Source of the DNA: Ensifer canadensis | GTDB lineage: Bacteria; Pseudomonadota; Alphaproteobacteria; Rhizobiales; Rhizobiaceae | DNA length: 64,000 nucleotides | NCBI RefSeq assembly: GCF_017488845.2 | Contig: NZ_CP083373.1 | Coordinates: 62,001-126,000 of the forward strand | Reading direction: 5' to 3' | Part shown: piece by piece, positions 24,460-33,744 of the stretch | Numbering within the stretch: the first letter of the stretch is position 1 | Layout of the letters: each line of letters opens with the position of its first letter | Translations under genes and position numbers: made by a program | Notes under the pieces: model-generated | Told to the model about the DNA's origin: nothing | The model's input: only the letters and a program-made list of their open reading frames with translations | Databases searched by the model: none

Positions 24460-25265
24460 GGCAAAGCAGGAGCCGACCAGCCGCAGGGAAATTGAGACGA
24501 CAACGCCTGCCGTCGGACGCTTCGTCTCACCCAAACAGCACACGGACAGAGACATTGGATAAAGCAGATCCCAAACCGCGATTGGGCCCCGCGCTGGCAG
24601 GCGAACACGCTGAGGCGAAGACGCTAAGCAAGTTGGAAGCACAGGCGCAAGTCTGTCAACGCTGTGATCTTTACAGGCACGCGACCCAGCTCGTTTTCGG
24701 CGAAGGACCGCGGTTCGCACGCCTGATGTTTATCGGGGAGCAGCCTGGCGACCAGGAGGATCTTTCTGGACGCCCATTCATCGGACCGGCGGGAAAGTAG
24801 TTTGCTGAGTGCTTGGTTGAGGCTGGCATCGATCGGGCGGAGTGTTATGTGACCAACGCTGTTAAACACTTCAAGTTCGAGCAGCGCGGCAAACGTCGGC
24901 TTCATTCGCGTCCGAATGCCGGTGAGATCCAGCGATGCTCTTGGTGGCTCGGCGCTGAACTTGATCTCGTCTCTCCCCAGGTCGTCGTCGCGTTGGGCGC
25001 GACTGCGGCCCACGCTCTTCTCGGCCCATCTGTTAAGGTGACGCGGGACCGTGGGCATGCGTTTGCGAGCGATCGCCCGTTCAAGGCGCTTGTGACCGTG
25101 CACCCGTCCTTTCTCCTGCGCATTCCGGATCGACGGAGAGCCGAAGAGGAACGCCAACATTTCGTTGCCGACCTCGTTACTGCCAGCCTGGCTATAGAGG
25201 CGACGGGACGGGTTGAATCGTCGAGTGAGATTCGACCGGGAAGGAGCGATCATGTCTACACCTAA
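24456..25265 (+). pseudogene. udgX: UdgX-type uracil-DNA glycosylase interrupted by an in-frame amber codon
   Basis: UdgX binds uracil in DNA covalently. The frame shows CQRCDLYRHATQLVFGEGP, motif 1 GEQPGDQEDLSGRPFIGPAG, the UdgX-specific loop GKRRLHSRP with the histidine that forms the covalent bond, and the C-terminal VTVHPSFLLRIPD. At 24,798-24,800 a TAG follows GPAGK in the same frame, just where family members continue into an alpha helix, and the frame resumes with CLVEAGIDRAECYVTNAVK. Unless the codon is suppressed or is a sequencing error, the enzyme is not made. It overlaps the BON frame by four bases. Confidence 0.75.
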
Positions 25266-25590
25266 ACCGCCAAACCCTGACGAGCAGCCTCCGATGCCCG
25301 CGCCGACCTGGATTCCCAGGCCGATCGAAGAACCGGAACCGGATGAATTGCCGGACGAGAAGCGGAATCCCAACCCAGATGAGGTGAGTGACCCCCCAAA
25401 TATCTATCCGGCCATGGCAGCGGCTGTAAAGCCACGTCCTGAGGGAACCAAACGTAAATTCCCGAGTTTTGGAGGTCGCAGACGACTGTGGAGGAGCAAT
25501 CAAGCGAAAGCGCATTATTCATGGTGTTGTCATTCTGGTCCTTCCAACCTGGCAAACCGCGCTCTGCAAAAAGTGAAACGTCGGCAGTAA
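25252..25590 (+). CDS. Proline-rich small hypothetical protein (112 aa)
   Basis: ATG 25,252 follows AAGGAGCGATC and opens MSTPKPPNPDEQPPMPAPTW followed by a Pro, Glu and Asp-rich stretch (EEPEPDELPDEKRNPNPDE), a composition seen in short rhizobial stress-induced proteins. The last ~50 residues are basic and of different character, so the true stop might have been lost. It overlaps the udgX frame by 14 bases. Function unknown, probably disordered. Confidence 0.5.
   Translation: MSTPKPPNPDEQPPMPAPTWIPRPIEEPEPDELPDEKRNPNPDEVSDPPNIYPAMAAAVKPRPEGTKRKFPSFGGRRRLWRSNQAKAHYSWCCHSGPSNLANRALQKVKRRQ
25444..25468 (+). promoter_or_regulatory. Possible EcfG-type promoter (GGAAC-N16-AGTT) inside the preceding gene
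   Basis: GGAAC 25444-25448 and AGTT 25465-25468. The next start downstream on this strand is the glycine-rich stress protein at 25,728, giving a leader of about 250 bases, longer than for the other sites. Confidence 0.4.
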
Positions 25591-25727
25591 CCGTCCGAAC
25601 AAACCTGAACGCACCTGGGCCCCCGCGCCAACTCAATGCGGCTCCGGCAAAGGAGCATATGAATGGAGACGGAAATAAGGACTGTCATCTGTGGTGGTGC
25701 CTTGATGACACGAAAAAGGAGCCTCAC

Positions 25728-26327
25728 ATGCGGACTGTAAGTGGACTTTTTGATAATCATGATGACGCGCGGAACGCCGTTGCGCAGTTGGAAGCGGTGG
25801 GCGTGCCTTCATCCGACATTAGTCTCATCGCCAACAACGCTGATAACCGCTACTCCGATAGCGATACGAATGCTGCCGAGGGCGCCGGTGCCGGTGCGAG
25901 TCTTGGTGCCGCAGGAGGCGGAGCGGTTGGGCTTCTAACGGGCCTAGGATTGATGGCAATACCAGGTGTTGGCCCTGTGGTGGCGGCGGGTTGGTTGGCA
26001 TCAACCGCAGCAGGAGCTGCCGCGGGCGCGGTGGCCGGAGGAGCTGTCGGAGGCATGATCGGAGCGATGACCAATTCCGGGGTAAACGAAAGCGACGCTC
26101 ACGTTTATGCCGAGGGTGTGCGCCGTGGTGGTAGCGTTGTCACAGCGCGCGTTGATGAAGGGCTGGTAGCGGACGCTGAGGCAATACTGCGCGCCAATTC
26201 GGTCGATCCCGTTGGAAGGCGGCAGGCATATGCAGAAGCCGGTTGGCAGCGGTTTGATGACCGAGCCGCGCCTTACAGCGCAAGTGAAATCGAAGAAGAA
26301 CGCCGGCGCTACACCCGCATCCCTTGA
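25728..26327 (+). CDS. Glycine-zipper general stress protein (YflT/heat-induced type)
   Basis: The 199-residue protein starts MRTVSGLFDNHDDARNAVAQ, the N-terminal domain of general stress proteins of the 17M/YflT type. A long Gly/Ala-rich membrane-interacting region follows (GAGAGASLGAAGGGAVGLLT through AVAGGAVGGMIGAM, about residues 50-115). It ends with a second small domain (ADAHVYAEGVRRGG-like) that holds VVTARVDEG. AAAAAGGAG lies just upstream of ATG 25,728. Such proteins rise strongly under osmotic and starvation stress; their biochemical role is unknown. Confidence 0.8.
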   Translation: MRTVSGLFDNHDDARNAVAQLEAVGVPSSDISLIANNADNRYSDSDTNAAEGAGAGASLGAAGGGAVGLLTGLGLMAIPGVGPVVAAGWLASTAAGAAAGAVAGGAVGGMIGAMTNSGVNESDAHVYAEGVRRGGSVVTARVDEGLVADAEAILRANSVDPVGRRQAYAEAGWQRFDDRAAPYSASEIEEERRRYTRIP

Positions 26328-26648
26328 TGAATGCGCACGTTGATCTAGCCCATTCAGGCTCCTCAAGGCGCCCGTGATCGGGGGCACGGAGCGAGAGGGC
26401 GGCAAAACCCGAATCTGTGAAAATTGTCGTCGACATCCTTTCGGTGCCAATGGCCGCAGGGCGCTCTTTCTCCTTGCTGGTGCACACGAACCGCAGAGCC
26501 CGCAGAGTGTCTTCGAGGCCAGTGAGAAACCCGACAACATTTCTGAACATTTGGCTGCGGGTCGGCTGGCAGCGCTCGTGTCAGTTGATGCTCCCTACCC
26601 AGCAGATCTCGTGATTTGCCCCCGGCCACGCTGCCTCGGTGGACTCTG
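26328..26648. other. Intergenic stretch, no gene seen
   Basis: Between two convergent genes. Open frames on both strands have shifting composition and no ribosome site. No terminator hairpin was convincing. Confidence 0.35.
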
Positions 26649-26909
26649 TTATTTGTCACCGGCCAGATCCGCCTCCCGCGCAGCCTTGAAAAATGCGATT
26701 CGCGAGAGATAAGCAGGAGCATGACCCGAAAGGACCTCTTCGCATGCGGTTAGCGCTGAGGTGTACGCAGGGCCTGTTGCCGCAGCCGGCGGCCAGCGCT
26801 GCAAAAGGATTTCCTTTGCCTGACGAGCGTTGCCGACAACCTCTACACGGTCGGCATCGGGCAACCTGATCACGATTGATTCATTCCATGCTCCTGGGTG
26901 CGGTGACAT
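26649..26909 (-). CDS. DUF982 protein (86 aa)
   Basis: Family landmarks are WNESIVIRLPDADRVEVVGN, QAKEILLQRWPP, YTSALTACEEVLSG and IAFFKAAREADL. GAGGAG five bases before ATG 26,909 sets the start. It is monocistronic behind a stress-type promoter. Compared with the copy at 22,017 only the skeleton is conserved, so the three window copies are old paralogues rather than recent duplicates. Confidence 0.82.
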   Translation of the reverse strand: MSPHPGAWNESIVIRLPDADRVEVVGNARQAKEILLQRWPPAAATGPAYTSALTACEEVLSGHAPAYLSRIAFFKAAREADLAGDK

Positions 26910-26963
26910 GCTGCTCCTCAAACGGTTGGTGATTGTTGGCTAGAACTGTCCGTCACCTGCCAA

Positions 26964-26988
26964 AACATCGCAATCGCGGTCCTGTTCC
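26964..26988 (-). promoter_or_regulatory. EcfG-type promoter (GGAAC-N16-TGTT)
   Basis: GGAAC 26988-26984 and TGTT 26967-26964, about 55 bases before the DUF982 gene. Confidence 0.6.
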
Positions 26989-27078
26989 GCATCGATCAAA
27001 AAAGATTGCTTCAGGCAGTTCGAAGGATCCGGCTGCACGTTCCGCACCCGATCATCACGACGATGTGTTTAGCTTTAC

Positions 27079-27103
27079 GGAACGTTGTTGGCGGTTCCCA
27101 GTT
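27079..27103 (+). promoter_or_regulatory. EcfG-type promoter (GGAAC-N16-AGTT)
   Basis: GGAAC 27079-27083 and AGTT 27100-27103, about 40 bases before the small exported protein at 27,145. The paralogous gene at 54,333 has the same hexamer pair and spacing. Confidence 0.65.
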
Positions 27104-27144
27104 TGGCAAGGTGTTCAAGGCATTTTTTTAATCAGGAGTTCATC

Positions 27145-27399
27145 ATGCTCAGGAAACTTTTAGTGGGAGCGTTTTTATGCGTTCTCGTGGCGCCTTCTGC
27201 TTTTGCTCAGTCCGATATCACCTGTAACCAGGCGGCCATGACGAAGCTTGAGACAGACGTGAAGGCCATCACCGATGAGATGAAAAAGGACTACGCCAAC
27301 AAGGAGTTGGCGATGGCGAAGCAAGCCCTTGCATCGAATGACGCTGACAAATGCAAGACCCACATGTCGAACGCAATGAAGGGAAATGACCCGATGTGA
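27145..27399 (+). CDS. Small exported two-cysteine protein, copy 1 (84 aa)
   Basis: A signal peptide (MLRKLLVGAFLCVLVAPSAF, cut after Ala-Gln) precedes a ~62-residue helical domain with DITCNQAAMTKLE, KELAMAKQALASND and DKCKTHMSNAMKG. Two cysteines, at the start and near the end, could form a disulfide in the periplasm. A paralogue of exactly the same length lies at 54,333-54,587. I know no named family; similar short proteins occur in rhizobia. The GGAGTTCATC upstream provides the ribosome site. Confidence 0.7.
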   Translation: MLRKLLVGAFLCVLVAPSAFAQSDITCNQAAMTKLETDVKAITDEMKKDYANKELAMAKQALASNDADKCKTHMSNAMKGNDPM

Positions 27400-27534
27400 T
27401 CGTTCCAAATCACTGTGCGCAAGCAGTGCGGATCGCGCCACAGATCGCGATCCGACGGCAGCAGTGAGATATCTTTGACAATGCGATTATATAATTGATG
27501 GTCGTGGTCCAAACGGGTCAACCGACCACCCATC

Positions 27535-28251
27535 TCAAGAGTTCAAGTTGAAGCGTGCAAGGATCGGGAGATGGTCAGACGCGCGTCTTGCTGGAGGCGC
27601 AGTGATCACCTCAAGCGATAGGAGCTCAAGTGCGCCCGAGTGCATGACATGATCGAGCCGCAACAGAGGATAGAGCGACGGGAAAGTTGCCAACGAACGA
27701 CGCGACCCGGTCTGGTCAACGAGGACCTTTTTGAGGCGTTGCAATTCGCGCGAACCGGGGAGCGCATTCAGATCGCCAACAAAGACCGTCGGGTTGTCGC
27801 GACAACGCTGATTACCCAGCCAGTCAGGTCCCAGCAATTCCATAGTCTGTGCGAGACGTTCCCTCCGTCTGAGGCCGAAATGGGTATTTAAAACGTTCAG
27901 TCGGAAATCGCCAAAACGGACCTCCACCCACAATGCGCCGCGAGGTTCACCAATCGACGGCAAGGGCCCTGCACGCACCAGCTCCGAGGGGTGTGCTGTC
28001 ATTATGGCATCTCCATATTGCTCTTCTTCCAAATGTAGGGCCGGATGGAAGTGCGATTTCATCCGAAGATGTTCGGCTATAGCTTCTGCCTGATCGATGG
28101 TCTGCGTACGCGCGCGGCCCACATCCAGCTCCTGGAGGGCAATCACGTCAGGATCGCAAGCGGCAATCACCTCTGCGACGCGCTTGATGTCCAGTCGGCG
28201 ATCCGTGCCGATGCAACTGTGAACGTTATATGTCAGAACAGAAAACTCCAT
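27535..28251 (-). CDS. Endonuclease/exonuclease/phosphatase-family protein, YbhP-like
   Basis: A 238-residue metal-dependent phosphoesterase with the EEP motifs VLTYNVHSCIGTD, VIALQELDVGR, NVLNTHFGLRRRERL, VFVGDLNALPGS and the C-terminal ASDHLPILARF (catalytic Asp-His). Members with this length act on lipids or nucleic acids. In E. coli the relative YbhP is encoded beside cardiolipin synthase B and YbhN, both of which have homologues here at 50,782-53,139, so a lipid-related role is plausible. No stress-type promoter was seen. Confidence 0.82.
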   Translation of the reverse strand: MEFSVLTYNVHSCIGTDRRLDIKRVAEVIAACDPDVIALQELDVGRARTQTIDQAEAIAEHLRMKSHFHPALHLEEEQYGDAIMTAHPSELVRAGPLPSIGEPRGALWVEVRFGDFRLNVLNTHFGLRRRERLAQTMELLGPDWLGNQRCRDNPTVFVGDLNALPGSRELQRLKKVLVDQTGSRRSLATFPSLYPLLRLDHVMHSGALELLSLEVITAPPARRASDHLPILARFNLNS

Positions 28252-28363
28252 GCGTGATATCCGATGTGTTGGTCATTGAGAAGAAACAGATGCAACCGGG
28301 TTGGCGCCGTCCCTGTGGTCGTCTCTGAAGAGAGCTTGCGTGAGGTCGCCCGTCACGCAAGAA

Positions 28364-29419
28364 CTACAACTTCGGTGTCTTTGCTTGCGCCTCCTCCGTG
28401 AAGATATCCCATGCTGATATGAAAAGGGCGGCTATCAAAGGACCGATAACAAATCCATTGGCGCCAAGCACGGATAGGCCCCCCAGCGTTGAAAGCAGCA
28501 CTACATAATCTGGCATTCTGGTCTCCTTGCCGACAAGCCGGGGACGCAACAGATTGTCCACCAGCCCGATTACCAGGAGGCCGACTGCGACGAGCACAAC
28601 GGCTTTCAACCAGAGTCCGATCAAACCGAGGTAGATGGCCGCCGGTATCCATATAAGGGAGGTGCCCAGTATTGGGATTAACGAGACAAAGAACATTACG
28701 ACAGACCAAAGCAAGGCTGGTTCGAGGCCCAGCAGCCGGAAGGCCAATCCCCCGATGATGGCTTGAACCAGCGCTATGACGAGGGTCCCACGCACCGTTG
28801 CACGCACAACTGAAGTGAACTTGACAGAAAACTGGCGCGTATTCTCCTCGCTAAGCGGAACGACTCGGCGAATGGCTCCGACCAGATCGCGACCATCACG
28901 GAAGAAGAAGAACAACAGATAGAGCATAAGGCTCGCCGAGACCAGGAACCCAAAAGTCCCCTGCCCGAAGCTCAAGGCTCTTTCGGCGAAGAAACTCCCA
29001 CCTTCCATCAGGCCCGAGGATAATGACGCGTTCAGCTCGTCGAAGCTCTTAAACTCAAAGCCTTGAAACCACCTGCCGACGGATGCAGGAAGAGCATCCT
29101 CGATTTTGCGCGCAATGGGTTCGAGATCGATCGCACCGCTTTGTATCCGAGTGTAGAGTTTGCCACCTTCCCTAAACAGCGAAACGATGACAGCCAGTCC
29201 GGGAACGACGACCAGGCAGACACAGATACTAAGGCTGATTGCTGCCGCCGCGTTTGAGCGTGGACCGAGGGTGCGGGCAACGCGGCTGTGTAAGGGATGG
29301 AACATGATCGCCAACACAACTGCCCAAAGAATCGCCGAATAGAATGGAGCCACAATGGTAGCGAAAGCCACCGTCACCAGGGCGAGAAGCAGATAGAAAA
29401 AGAAGCGGTGTTTGGTCAT
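28364..29419 (-). CDS. AI-2E family transporter (permease)
   Basis: A 351-residue membrane protein starting MTKHRFFFYLLLALVTVAFA with about eight helices. The large soluble loop after helix 3 and the C-terminal pore segments (LIPILGTSLIWIPAAIYL, GLSVLGANGFVIGPLI) are characteristic of the AI-2E/PerM family. Members export small molecules or exchange ions (TqsA, Na+/H+-type). ATG 29,419 with AAAGG upstream is preferred over the adjacent TTG. Substrate not predictable. Confidence 0.85.
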   Translation of the reverse strand: MTKHRFFFYLLLALVTVAFATIVAPFYSAILWAVVLAIMFHPLHSRVARTLGPRSNAAAAISLSICVCLVVVPGLAVIVSLFREGGKLYTRIQSGAIDLEPIARKIEDALPASVGRWFQGFEFKSFDELNASLSSGLMEGGSFFAERALSFGQGTFGFLVSASLMLYLLFFFFRDGRDLVGAIRRVVPLSEENTRQFSVKFTSVVRATVRGTLVIALVQAIIGGLAFRLLGLEPALLWSVVMFFVSLIPILGTSLIWIPAAIYLGLIGLWLKAVVLVAVGLLVIGLVDNLLRPRLVGKETRMPDYVVLLSTLGGLSVLGANGFVIGPLIAALFISAWDIFTEEAQAKTPKL

Positions 29420-29712
29420 CAACGCCTTTCCACTGTGCGGACCTCAAAAAACTGGCCAGTTTGCGACGAACTTCTCGAGCCATCAGGTGAAACGCGTGTG
29501 AGGGAAGATCGTTGCCCGACACCGTAGCAACCTTCGTCCTTCGGTTGAGATTGTATCGCACCAAGTTAGGCCGCCACTTGAACGCAGCAAACTCCCTCGC
29601 TGATGCTATCCGTGAGTTGACGGGCAAATCCGCGATCGACGCTACTCATCGAACTCGGTGTCTGCCCGGGTTGTTCCGGTTTGCCGTGGAAGACTTGCCT
29701 GACGGTTGAGGG

Positions 29713-30084
29713 CTACGCTGAAATCTGGAGCATCAAGTGCAATGTTGATACAAGCTCGTCTTCCGCGACAGGCTTTTGAAGCCGTAACATCGTGGAAAAT
29801 TCGGATGGTATGATCTGGTGATCATAACCTGTCAGGAAAAAGAACGGGACTGCTCGCTCCTTGAGCCACCTCGCAATTTCGAAACAGGGGCCTTTGCCCA
29901 TGTTGATGTCAACTACGGCCCCCGAAATCTGACTGGTGGCGATTTGTTCCAGGCAAGAATTGACGGAAGGAAAAGGGCCAACCACTATCGCGCCGGTTCG
30001 TCTGATGATGCGGGAAATTTCATCTGCCTGAAGATAGTCGTCCTCGGCTACAAGGATGCGATATCCGGTCAGTTCCGTCGTCAT
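29713..30084 (-). CDS. Single-domain response regulator, FAT GUY type
   Basis: The 123-residue receiver domain has the acidic pocket AEDD, the phosphoacceptor VVDIN (Asp59) and the K of LQKPVAED. The T-loop reads VPFFFLTGYD, which fits the PFxFATGY signature of regulators such as SdrG that take part in the general stress response phosphorelay of alphaproteobacteria. No output domain follows. It is close in sequence to the receivers at 41,858 and 47,597, so one of the HWE-type kinases is the likely partner. Confidence 0.83.
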   Translation of the reverse strand: MTTELTGYRILVAEDDYLQADEISRIIRRTGAIVVGPFPSVNSCLEQIATSQISGAVVDINMGKGPCFEIARWLKERAVPFFFLTGYDHQIIPSEFSTMLRLQKPVAEDELVSTLHLMLQISA

Positions 30085-30498
30085 CTTTAGGCCCTAGTTT
30101 CACCCCCAGTTTGTTTCAAAGCACTCGATACCCCACTTTTTTAACGAAGTACGCGCCAAAAAGTTCACATACGGACTTTGCGGATCTTGATGCCTGCGGC
30201 GCTCCTCCCCTACCGGCTACTGGGTGCGAATTGCGTTGGGAACACTGATGCGAGTAATCCGCGACAATGCTCAGCGCGGCTATTTTTCAGGGATCCCCGC
30301 CCGCGGAGTGGGTGGGAATTCAGACACTCAACCGGACCATAGCTTCGGTGGTCACGAATAATTCGGACACGTAGCTCGGAAATGTTTGGCGGCAATAGCG
30401 GGGATGCTGACAAGGCCCGGAAGAAAAAGCTGCCCAGATTCATTGCCCTCTTCGAAGAAGAGCAGGCGCGCTTTCACTGCAAGTTCAGGACGCGCAGC
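30085..30498. other. Intergenic stretch, promoter only
   Basis: Apart from the site at 30,143-30,167 I see no gene. A plus-strand frame opens at 30,382 (MFGGNSGDADKARKKK) but soon runs antisense into the peroxiredoxin gene and is not supported. Confidence 0.35.
30143..30167 (-). promoter_or_regulatory. EcfG-like site with one mismatch (TGAAC-N16-CGTT)
   Basis: TGAAC 30167-30163 and a perfect CGTT 30146-30143, about 60 bases before the response regulator start. The first base of the -35 deviates, so this may be weak or accidental. Confidence 0.4.
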
Positions 30499-31140
30499 CT
30501 AATGGGCCACCTGGGAAGCTGCCGACATCAATTCCTCGGGATTGGGCGCGCTGAATGTTTGGAGGCCACCCTTCAGAACTTCAGTGAAGCTCCAGCGTAT
30601 GATGCCCTCCCGATCAATCAGGAACTGACCGACAAGTTGCCCCTGGTCGGAAGTCATCATCTGCTGATCGGCTGCGGTAATTTCATATCCTTCGCTCTTA
30701 TTGATAAACTCGTCCATTGCCATCACGTCCATTGGCTCAGGCAACTCGCCCGGGAGGTCGATCCGTATCGCCATGACCGTGTCCATTCCGACTTCACGCA
30801 AGCCGAAAGCATGGTGCGAAGCCCGCACCGGGTCGGACGCTGCAAGAACTTCGGGAATCGGATGGTAACGGAAATAGAGTCGGGCGCGTTCGACCGGGGT
30901 GTTTACGACCGCTAGAGTTTGAACGCCCTTTTCACGCAGGGCCGGGTTAAGTTGTGCCATCGCTGCGACATGGCGCCGGCAGAACGGACAGTGCAAGCCT
31001 CGAAACAAACCAATCAATAATGGATTACGGCCTCGAAAATCTTCGAGCGCGATCTTGCCGTCGCCCGAGATCGCATCGAGCACAACATTCGGCGCCCGGT
31101 CACCCGGCTGCAGCGGGCCGTCGACGCTGCTCATGGGCAT
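30499..31140 (-). CDS. Peroxiredoxin-like (AhpC/TSA) protein
   Basis: The 213-residue protein has a thioredoxin fold beginning GDRAPNVVLDAISGDGKIAL, with IGLFRGLHCPFCRRHVAAMA carrying a CxxC pair at the position of the peroxidatic cysteine. LIDREGIIRWSF follows near the C-terminus. It belongs to the alkyl-hydroperoxide-reductase-like group of peroxiredoxins. GAGGAGG six bases upstream fixes ATG 31,140. No stress-type promoter was found, although removal of peroxides would suit the island. Confidence 0.82.
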   Translation of the reverse strand: MPMSSVDGPLQPGDRAPNVVLDAISGDGKIALEDFRGRNPLLIGLFRGLHCPFCRRHVAAMAQLNPALREKGVQTLAVVNTPVERARLYFRYHPIPEVLAASDPVRASHHAFGLREVGMDTVMAIRIDLPGELPEPMDVMAMDEFINKSEGYEITAADQQMMTSDQGQLVGQFLIDREGIIRWSFTEVLKGGLQTFSAPNPEELMSAASQVAH

Positions 31141-31333
31141 AGACAACCTCCTCGCGCGGCTCAGTCAAAAAAGGCAGCGGCACTCGCGCGGTCTCAAAAC
31201 TTCCCGCCCAAGGCTTTGCAATCGGATCATAGCACGGAAAGTGCCTCTGCGGTTCGCCGATTTTGCTTCCGAAGCTTTCTGCCATCAAAGAAATGATCAG
31301 TTTCTGTTTGCTTTGTCATCCTGCCGGCGGCGG

Positions 31334-32188
31334 TCAGCTATTCTCTATGGCAAAAGCTAAATAATCGCGCAGATCTTGCGGCGACTGGATCGTACCGCGT
31401 GCGCATGAAACAGCTGATCGGCGCCCGATTCGGATCGAGTAACCACCCATCGCGTTAGCTGTCGCAAACATCGTTTCATCCGTGAGGTCGTCACCGATTG
31501 CAAGTGGCCGCCTGCCACGAAATGGAGGATTGGCCATGAAGCGCTCAAGAGCATCGGCCTTGGAAGCCCCAGCAGGGCGTAGTTCGCACACCTTTTTTCC
31601 CATTTGCAAGGTCCAGTCTGGCCCTGCTTTCTTAGCATAGCGCCTCATTAACGCTTCGACTTCCTGCTCAAAACTCGGCGCAAGCCTATAATGGAGGGCG
31701 ACCGCGGCACCCTTGTCCTCGACAAGGACATCCGGCATGTTTTGCGCTTCAGCCAGTAGGTTCCCCTTCAGTATGGCGAAAGCTGTCGGCGCCTCTACAA
31801 GGAGGAGATGACCATCAGTACCGCGCATTTCACCGCCATGTAATCCGGCGATGGGGAACTCAAAAGGTTGAAAAATCTCATCCGCATACAGGAGCGCGCG
31901 TCCCGTCACAATCGCAAGCGCGCCATCCATTCGGGTAGAGAGATGGTGCAGGTTCTCGGGAAGCTCCGCGGGAACGTGAATTGCATCGGGCGTTGGTGCC
32001 AAATCGAGCAATGTCCCGTCGATGTCCAAAAAGAGCGCCCAAGCAAGCGGGTTTTCAACCAGGTCGCGCAGAGCGGCATCCAGTGCAGGTGTCTTGCGTG
32101 CGAACGGCTTGCTGTCGTCGGTGGTCATCGGCTGCGAGATTTCTCCGTCTAAGGCCCCCACGAATGCCCAGTGCGTAGCGGTCTTCAT
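31334..32188 (-). CDS. otsB: Trehalose-6-phosphate phosphatase
   Basis: OtsB removes phosphate from trehalose-6-phosphate. The HAD motif ALFLDIDGTLLDLAPTPDA, the substrate segments AIVTGR and AGLHGGEMR, KGAAVALHYR and the C-terminal Asp pair AIGDDLTDE are all present. It starts 27 bases after the otsA stop and must be cotranscribed. A second in-frame ATG at 32,128 (MTTDDSKPF) would give a more typical length; neither start has a strong ribosome site. Confidence 0.92.
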   Translation of the reverse strand: MKTATHWAFVGALDGEISQPMTTDDSKPFARKTPALDAALRDLVENPLAWALFLDIDGTLLDLAPTPDAIHVPAELPENLHHLSTRMDGALAIVTGRALLYADEIFQPFEFPIAGLHGGEMRGTDGHLLLVEAPTAFAILKGNLLAEAQNMPDVLVEDKGAAVALHYRLAPSFEQEVEALMRRYAKKAGPDWTLQMGKKVCELRPAGASKADALERFMANPPFRGRRPLAIGDDLTDETMFATANAMGGYSIRIGRRSAVSCARGTIQSPQDLRDYLAFAIENS

Positions 32189-32215
32189 GAGCAGGCGCGC
32201 CTCTTTGGTCGGTGT

Positions 32216-33592
32216 TTATTGCAAGGGCGGCACCTCCAGGTCGTCCAAAAACCATTCGCACCAATGCTGGACGTCATGTTCCAGCAGATGGTCGTACATA
32301 GATCTCCATCTTTCCCGCCTCTCTTCAAGCGACATCGTCAAAGCTGTCGAGAGAGCCTGGGCTATCCCCTCCACGTCGTAGGGATTGACCTTGATCGCGC
32401 CATCGAGTTCCCTCGCCGCGCCGGCGAATGCAGAGAGTACCAAGACTCCTGGATCGTCCTCGCTTTGGGCGGCCACATATTCCTTTGCCACCAAGTTCAT
32501 GCCGTCTCGCAAAGGCGTAACGAGGCCTACTTTCGACAAGCGATAAAGTCCGGACAAAAGATTATGCGGCACGGAACGATTGATGTACCTGATGGGAACC
32601 CAGTCGAGCGTACCTAGCTCACCATTCACCCGCCCAGCCTGTTCGGCAACCACGCGCTGCATCGCTTCATATTCAGGGACTTCGGAGCGTGATTTGGGCG
32701 TGATTTGTAGGTAGGTGACTTTTCCTTGCATGTGCTTTTCAGAGCGAATGAAACGTTCAAAAGCATCGATCCGCTGCGTTATACCCTTTGAATAGTCAAG
32801 ACGGTCGGCGCCGACGATAAGATCTCTGCCCCTGAGGCTCTCGGCTGCTTTGCGCAGGGGCCGGCTGGTCGCGGATTGTGCAGCAAGCGTGCTGAAGCGA
32901 GCTGTGTCAATTCCGATGGGATACGCCCCTACCCTGAGTGATTTGCCTTCCGTCGTGGTGATTATCCCGCCTACGTGTCTGGCGAGGCCACTCCTATGCA
33001 AACAACCCAAAAAATTCTCCACGTCGTACTTTGTCTGAAAACCGACCACATCGTAGGAGCAGAGGCTTTTCAGGATTTCTGCGTGAACAGGCATGGCGAA
33101 AAAGACGTCGGGAGGCGGCCAGGGAATATGAAGGAAAAAACCGAGACGGTTGCGAAGCCCGGCCCTTCGCAACTCCGCTGCGAGAGGAATAAGATGGTAA
33201 TCATGGACCCATACAAGATCCCCTTCCTGTACCAGGGAGGCTAGACGCTCGGCGAAAAATCGGTTGACGCGGAAATAGCCGCTCATCTCTTTGCGCTCAT
33301 ACTCCGCGAGGTCGAGTCGATAATGGCAGATCGGCCAAAGCACTCGATTGGCAAAGCCTTGATAATATTCTTCCAGGTCTTTCTGAGTAAGATCAGTCAA
33401 TGCGTAGGTGATTTTTCCCACGGTGCTGATTGCCAACGGTGCGGGGGACTTGTCGTCCGTTTGCTGACCTGACCAACCCATCCAGAGACCTCCCCGCTGC
33501 GCCAAGGCTGCGCTCAATGCGATAGCGAGTCCGCCAGCTGATGATGGTTGAGCGAGAGTAACGCGGTTGGAAACGACGATAAGACGGTTCAT
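32216..33592 (-). CDS. otsA: Trehalose-6-phosphate synthase
   Basis: OtsA joins UDP-glucose and glucose-6-phosphate. [11 protein letters not shown] marks the true start at 33,592; the frame upstream is not part of the family. Further motifs are [37 protein letters not shown] (catalytic His region), [11 protein letters not shown] and [15 protein letters not shown]. The 458-residue length is normal. Trehalose protects against osmotic, heat and drying stress, and otsA is a known RpoE2 target in Sinorhizobium meliloti, consistent with the perfect promoter here. Confidence 0.94.
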   Translation of the reverse strand: MNRLIVVSNRVTLAQPSSAGGLAIALSAALAQRGGLWMGWSGQQTDDKSPAPLAISTVGKITYALTDLTQKDLEEYYQGFANRVLWPICHYRLDLAEYERKEMSGYFRVNRFFAERLASLVQEGDLVWVHDYHLIPLAAELRRAGLRNRLGFFLHIPWPPPDVFFAMPVHAEILKSLCSYDVVGFQTKYDVENFLGCLHRSGLARHVGGIITTTEGKSLRVGAYPIGIDTARFSTLAAQSATSRPLRKAAESLRGRDLIVGADRLDYSKGITQRIDAFERFIRSEKHMQGKVTYLQITPKSRSEVPEYEAMQRVVAEQAGRVNGELGTLDWVPIRYINRSVPHNLLSGLYRLSKVGLVTPLRDGMNLVAKEYVAAQSEDDPGVLVLSAFAGAARELDGAIKVNPYDVEGIAQALSTALTMSLEERRERWRSMYDHLLEHDVQHWCEWFLDDLEVPPLQ

Positions 33593-33629
33593 TGGCAGGG
33601 GGGCTTCCGTTTGTTCATGGTGACGGTGG

Positions 33630-33655
33630 AACGAAGAAGCGAGTTCGAATGTTCC
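33630..33655 (-). promoter_or_regulatory. EcfG-type promoter, perfect (GGAAC-N17-CGTT), for otsA
   Basis: GGAAC 33655-33651 and CGTT 33633-33630, about 38 bases before the otsA start. Its -35 is 22 bases from that of the divergent site at 33,678. Confidence 0.82.
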
Positions 33656-33677
33656 AACCCACTTGGGCCATGCGGTA

Positions 33678-33702
33678 GGAACAAGCGCCTGTTTGGCGAA
33701 TT
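33678..33702 (+). promoter_or_regulatory. EcfG-like promoter (GGAAC-N18-TT)
   Basis: GGAAC 33678-33682 with TT at 33701-33702 (four bases read AATT). It points toward the EIIA-like gene at 33,745 and is back to back with the otsA promoter. Confidence 0.5.
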
Positions 33703-33744
33703 GTACTGGCGGAAACGGACAACTGCCTACGCGTGGAGATAGCC

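Noticed and set aside
30382..30915. Plus-strand open frame beginning MFGGNSGDADKARKKK
   Set aside because: It runs antisense through most of the peroxiredoxin gene, has no ribosome site, and its later part is a shadow of that gene.
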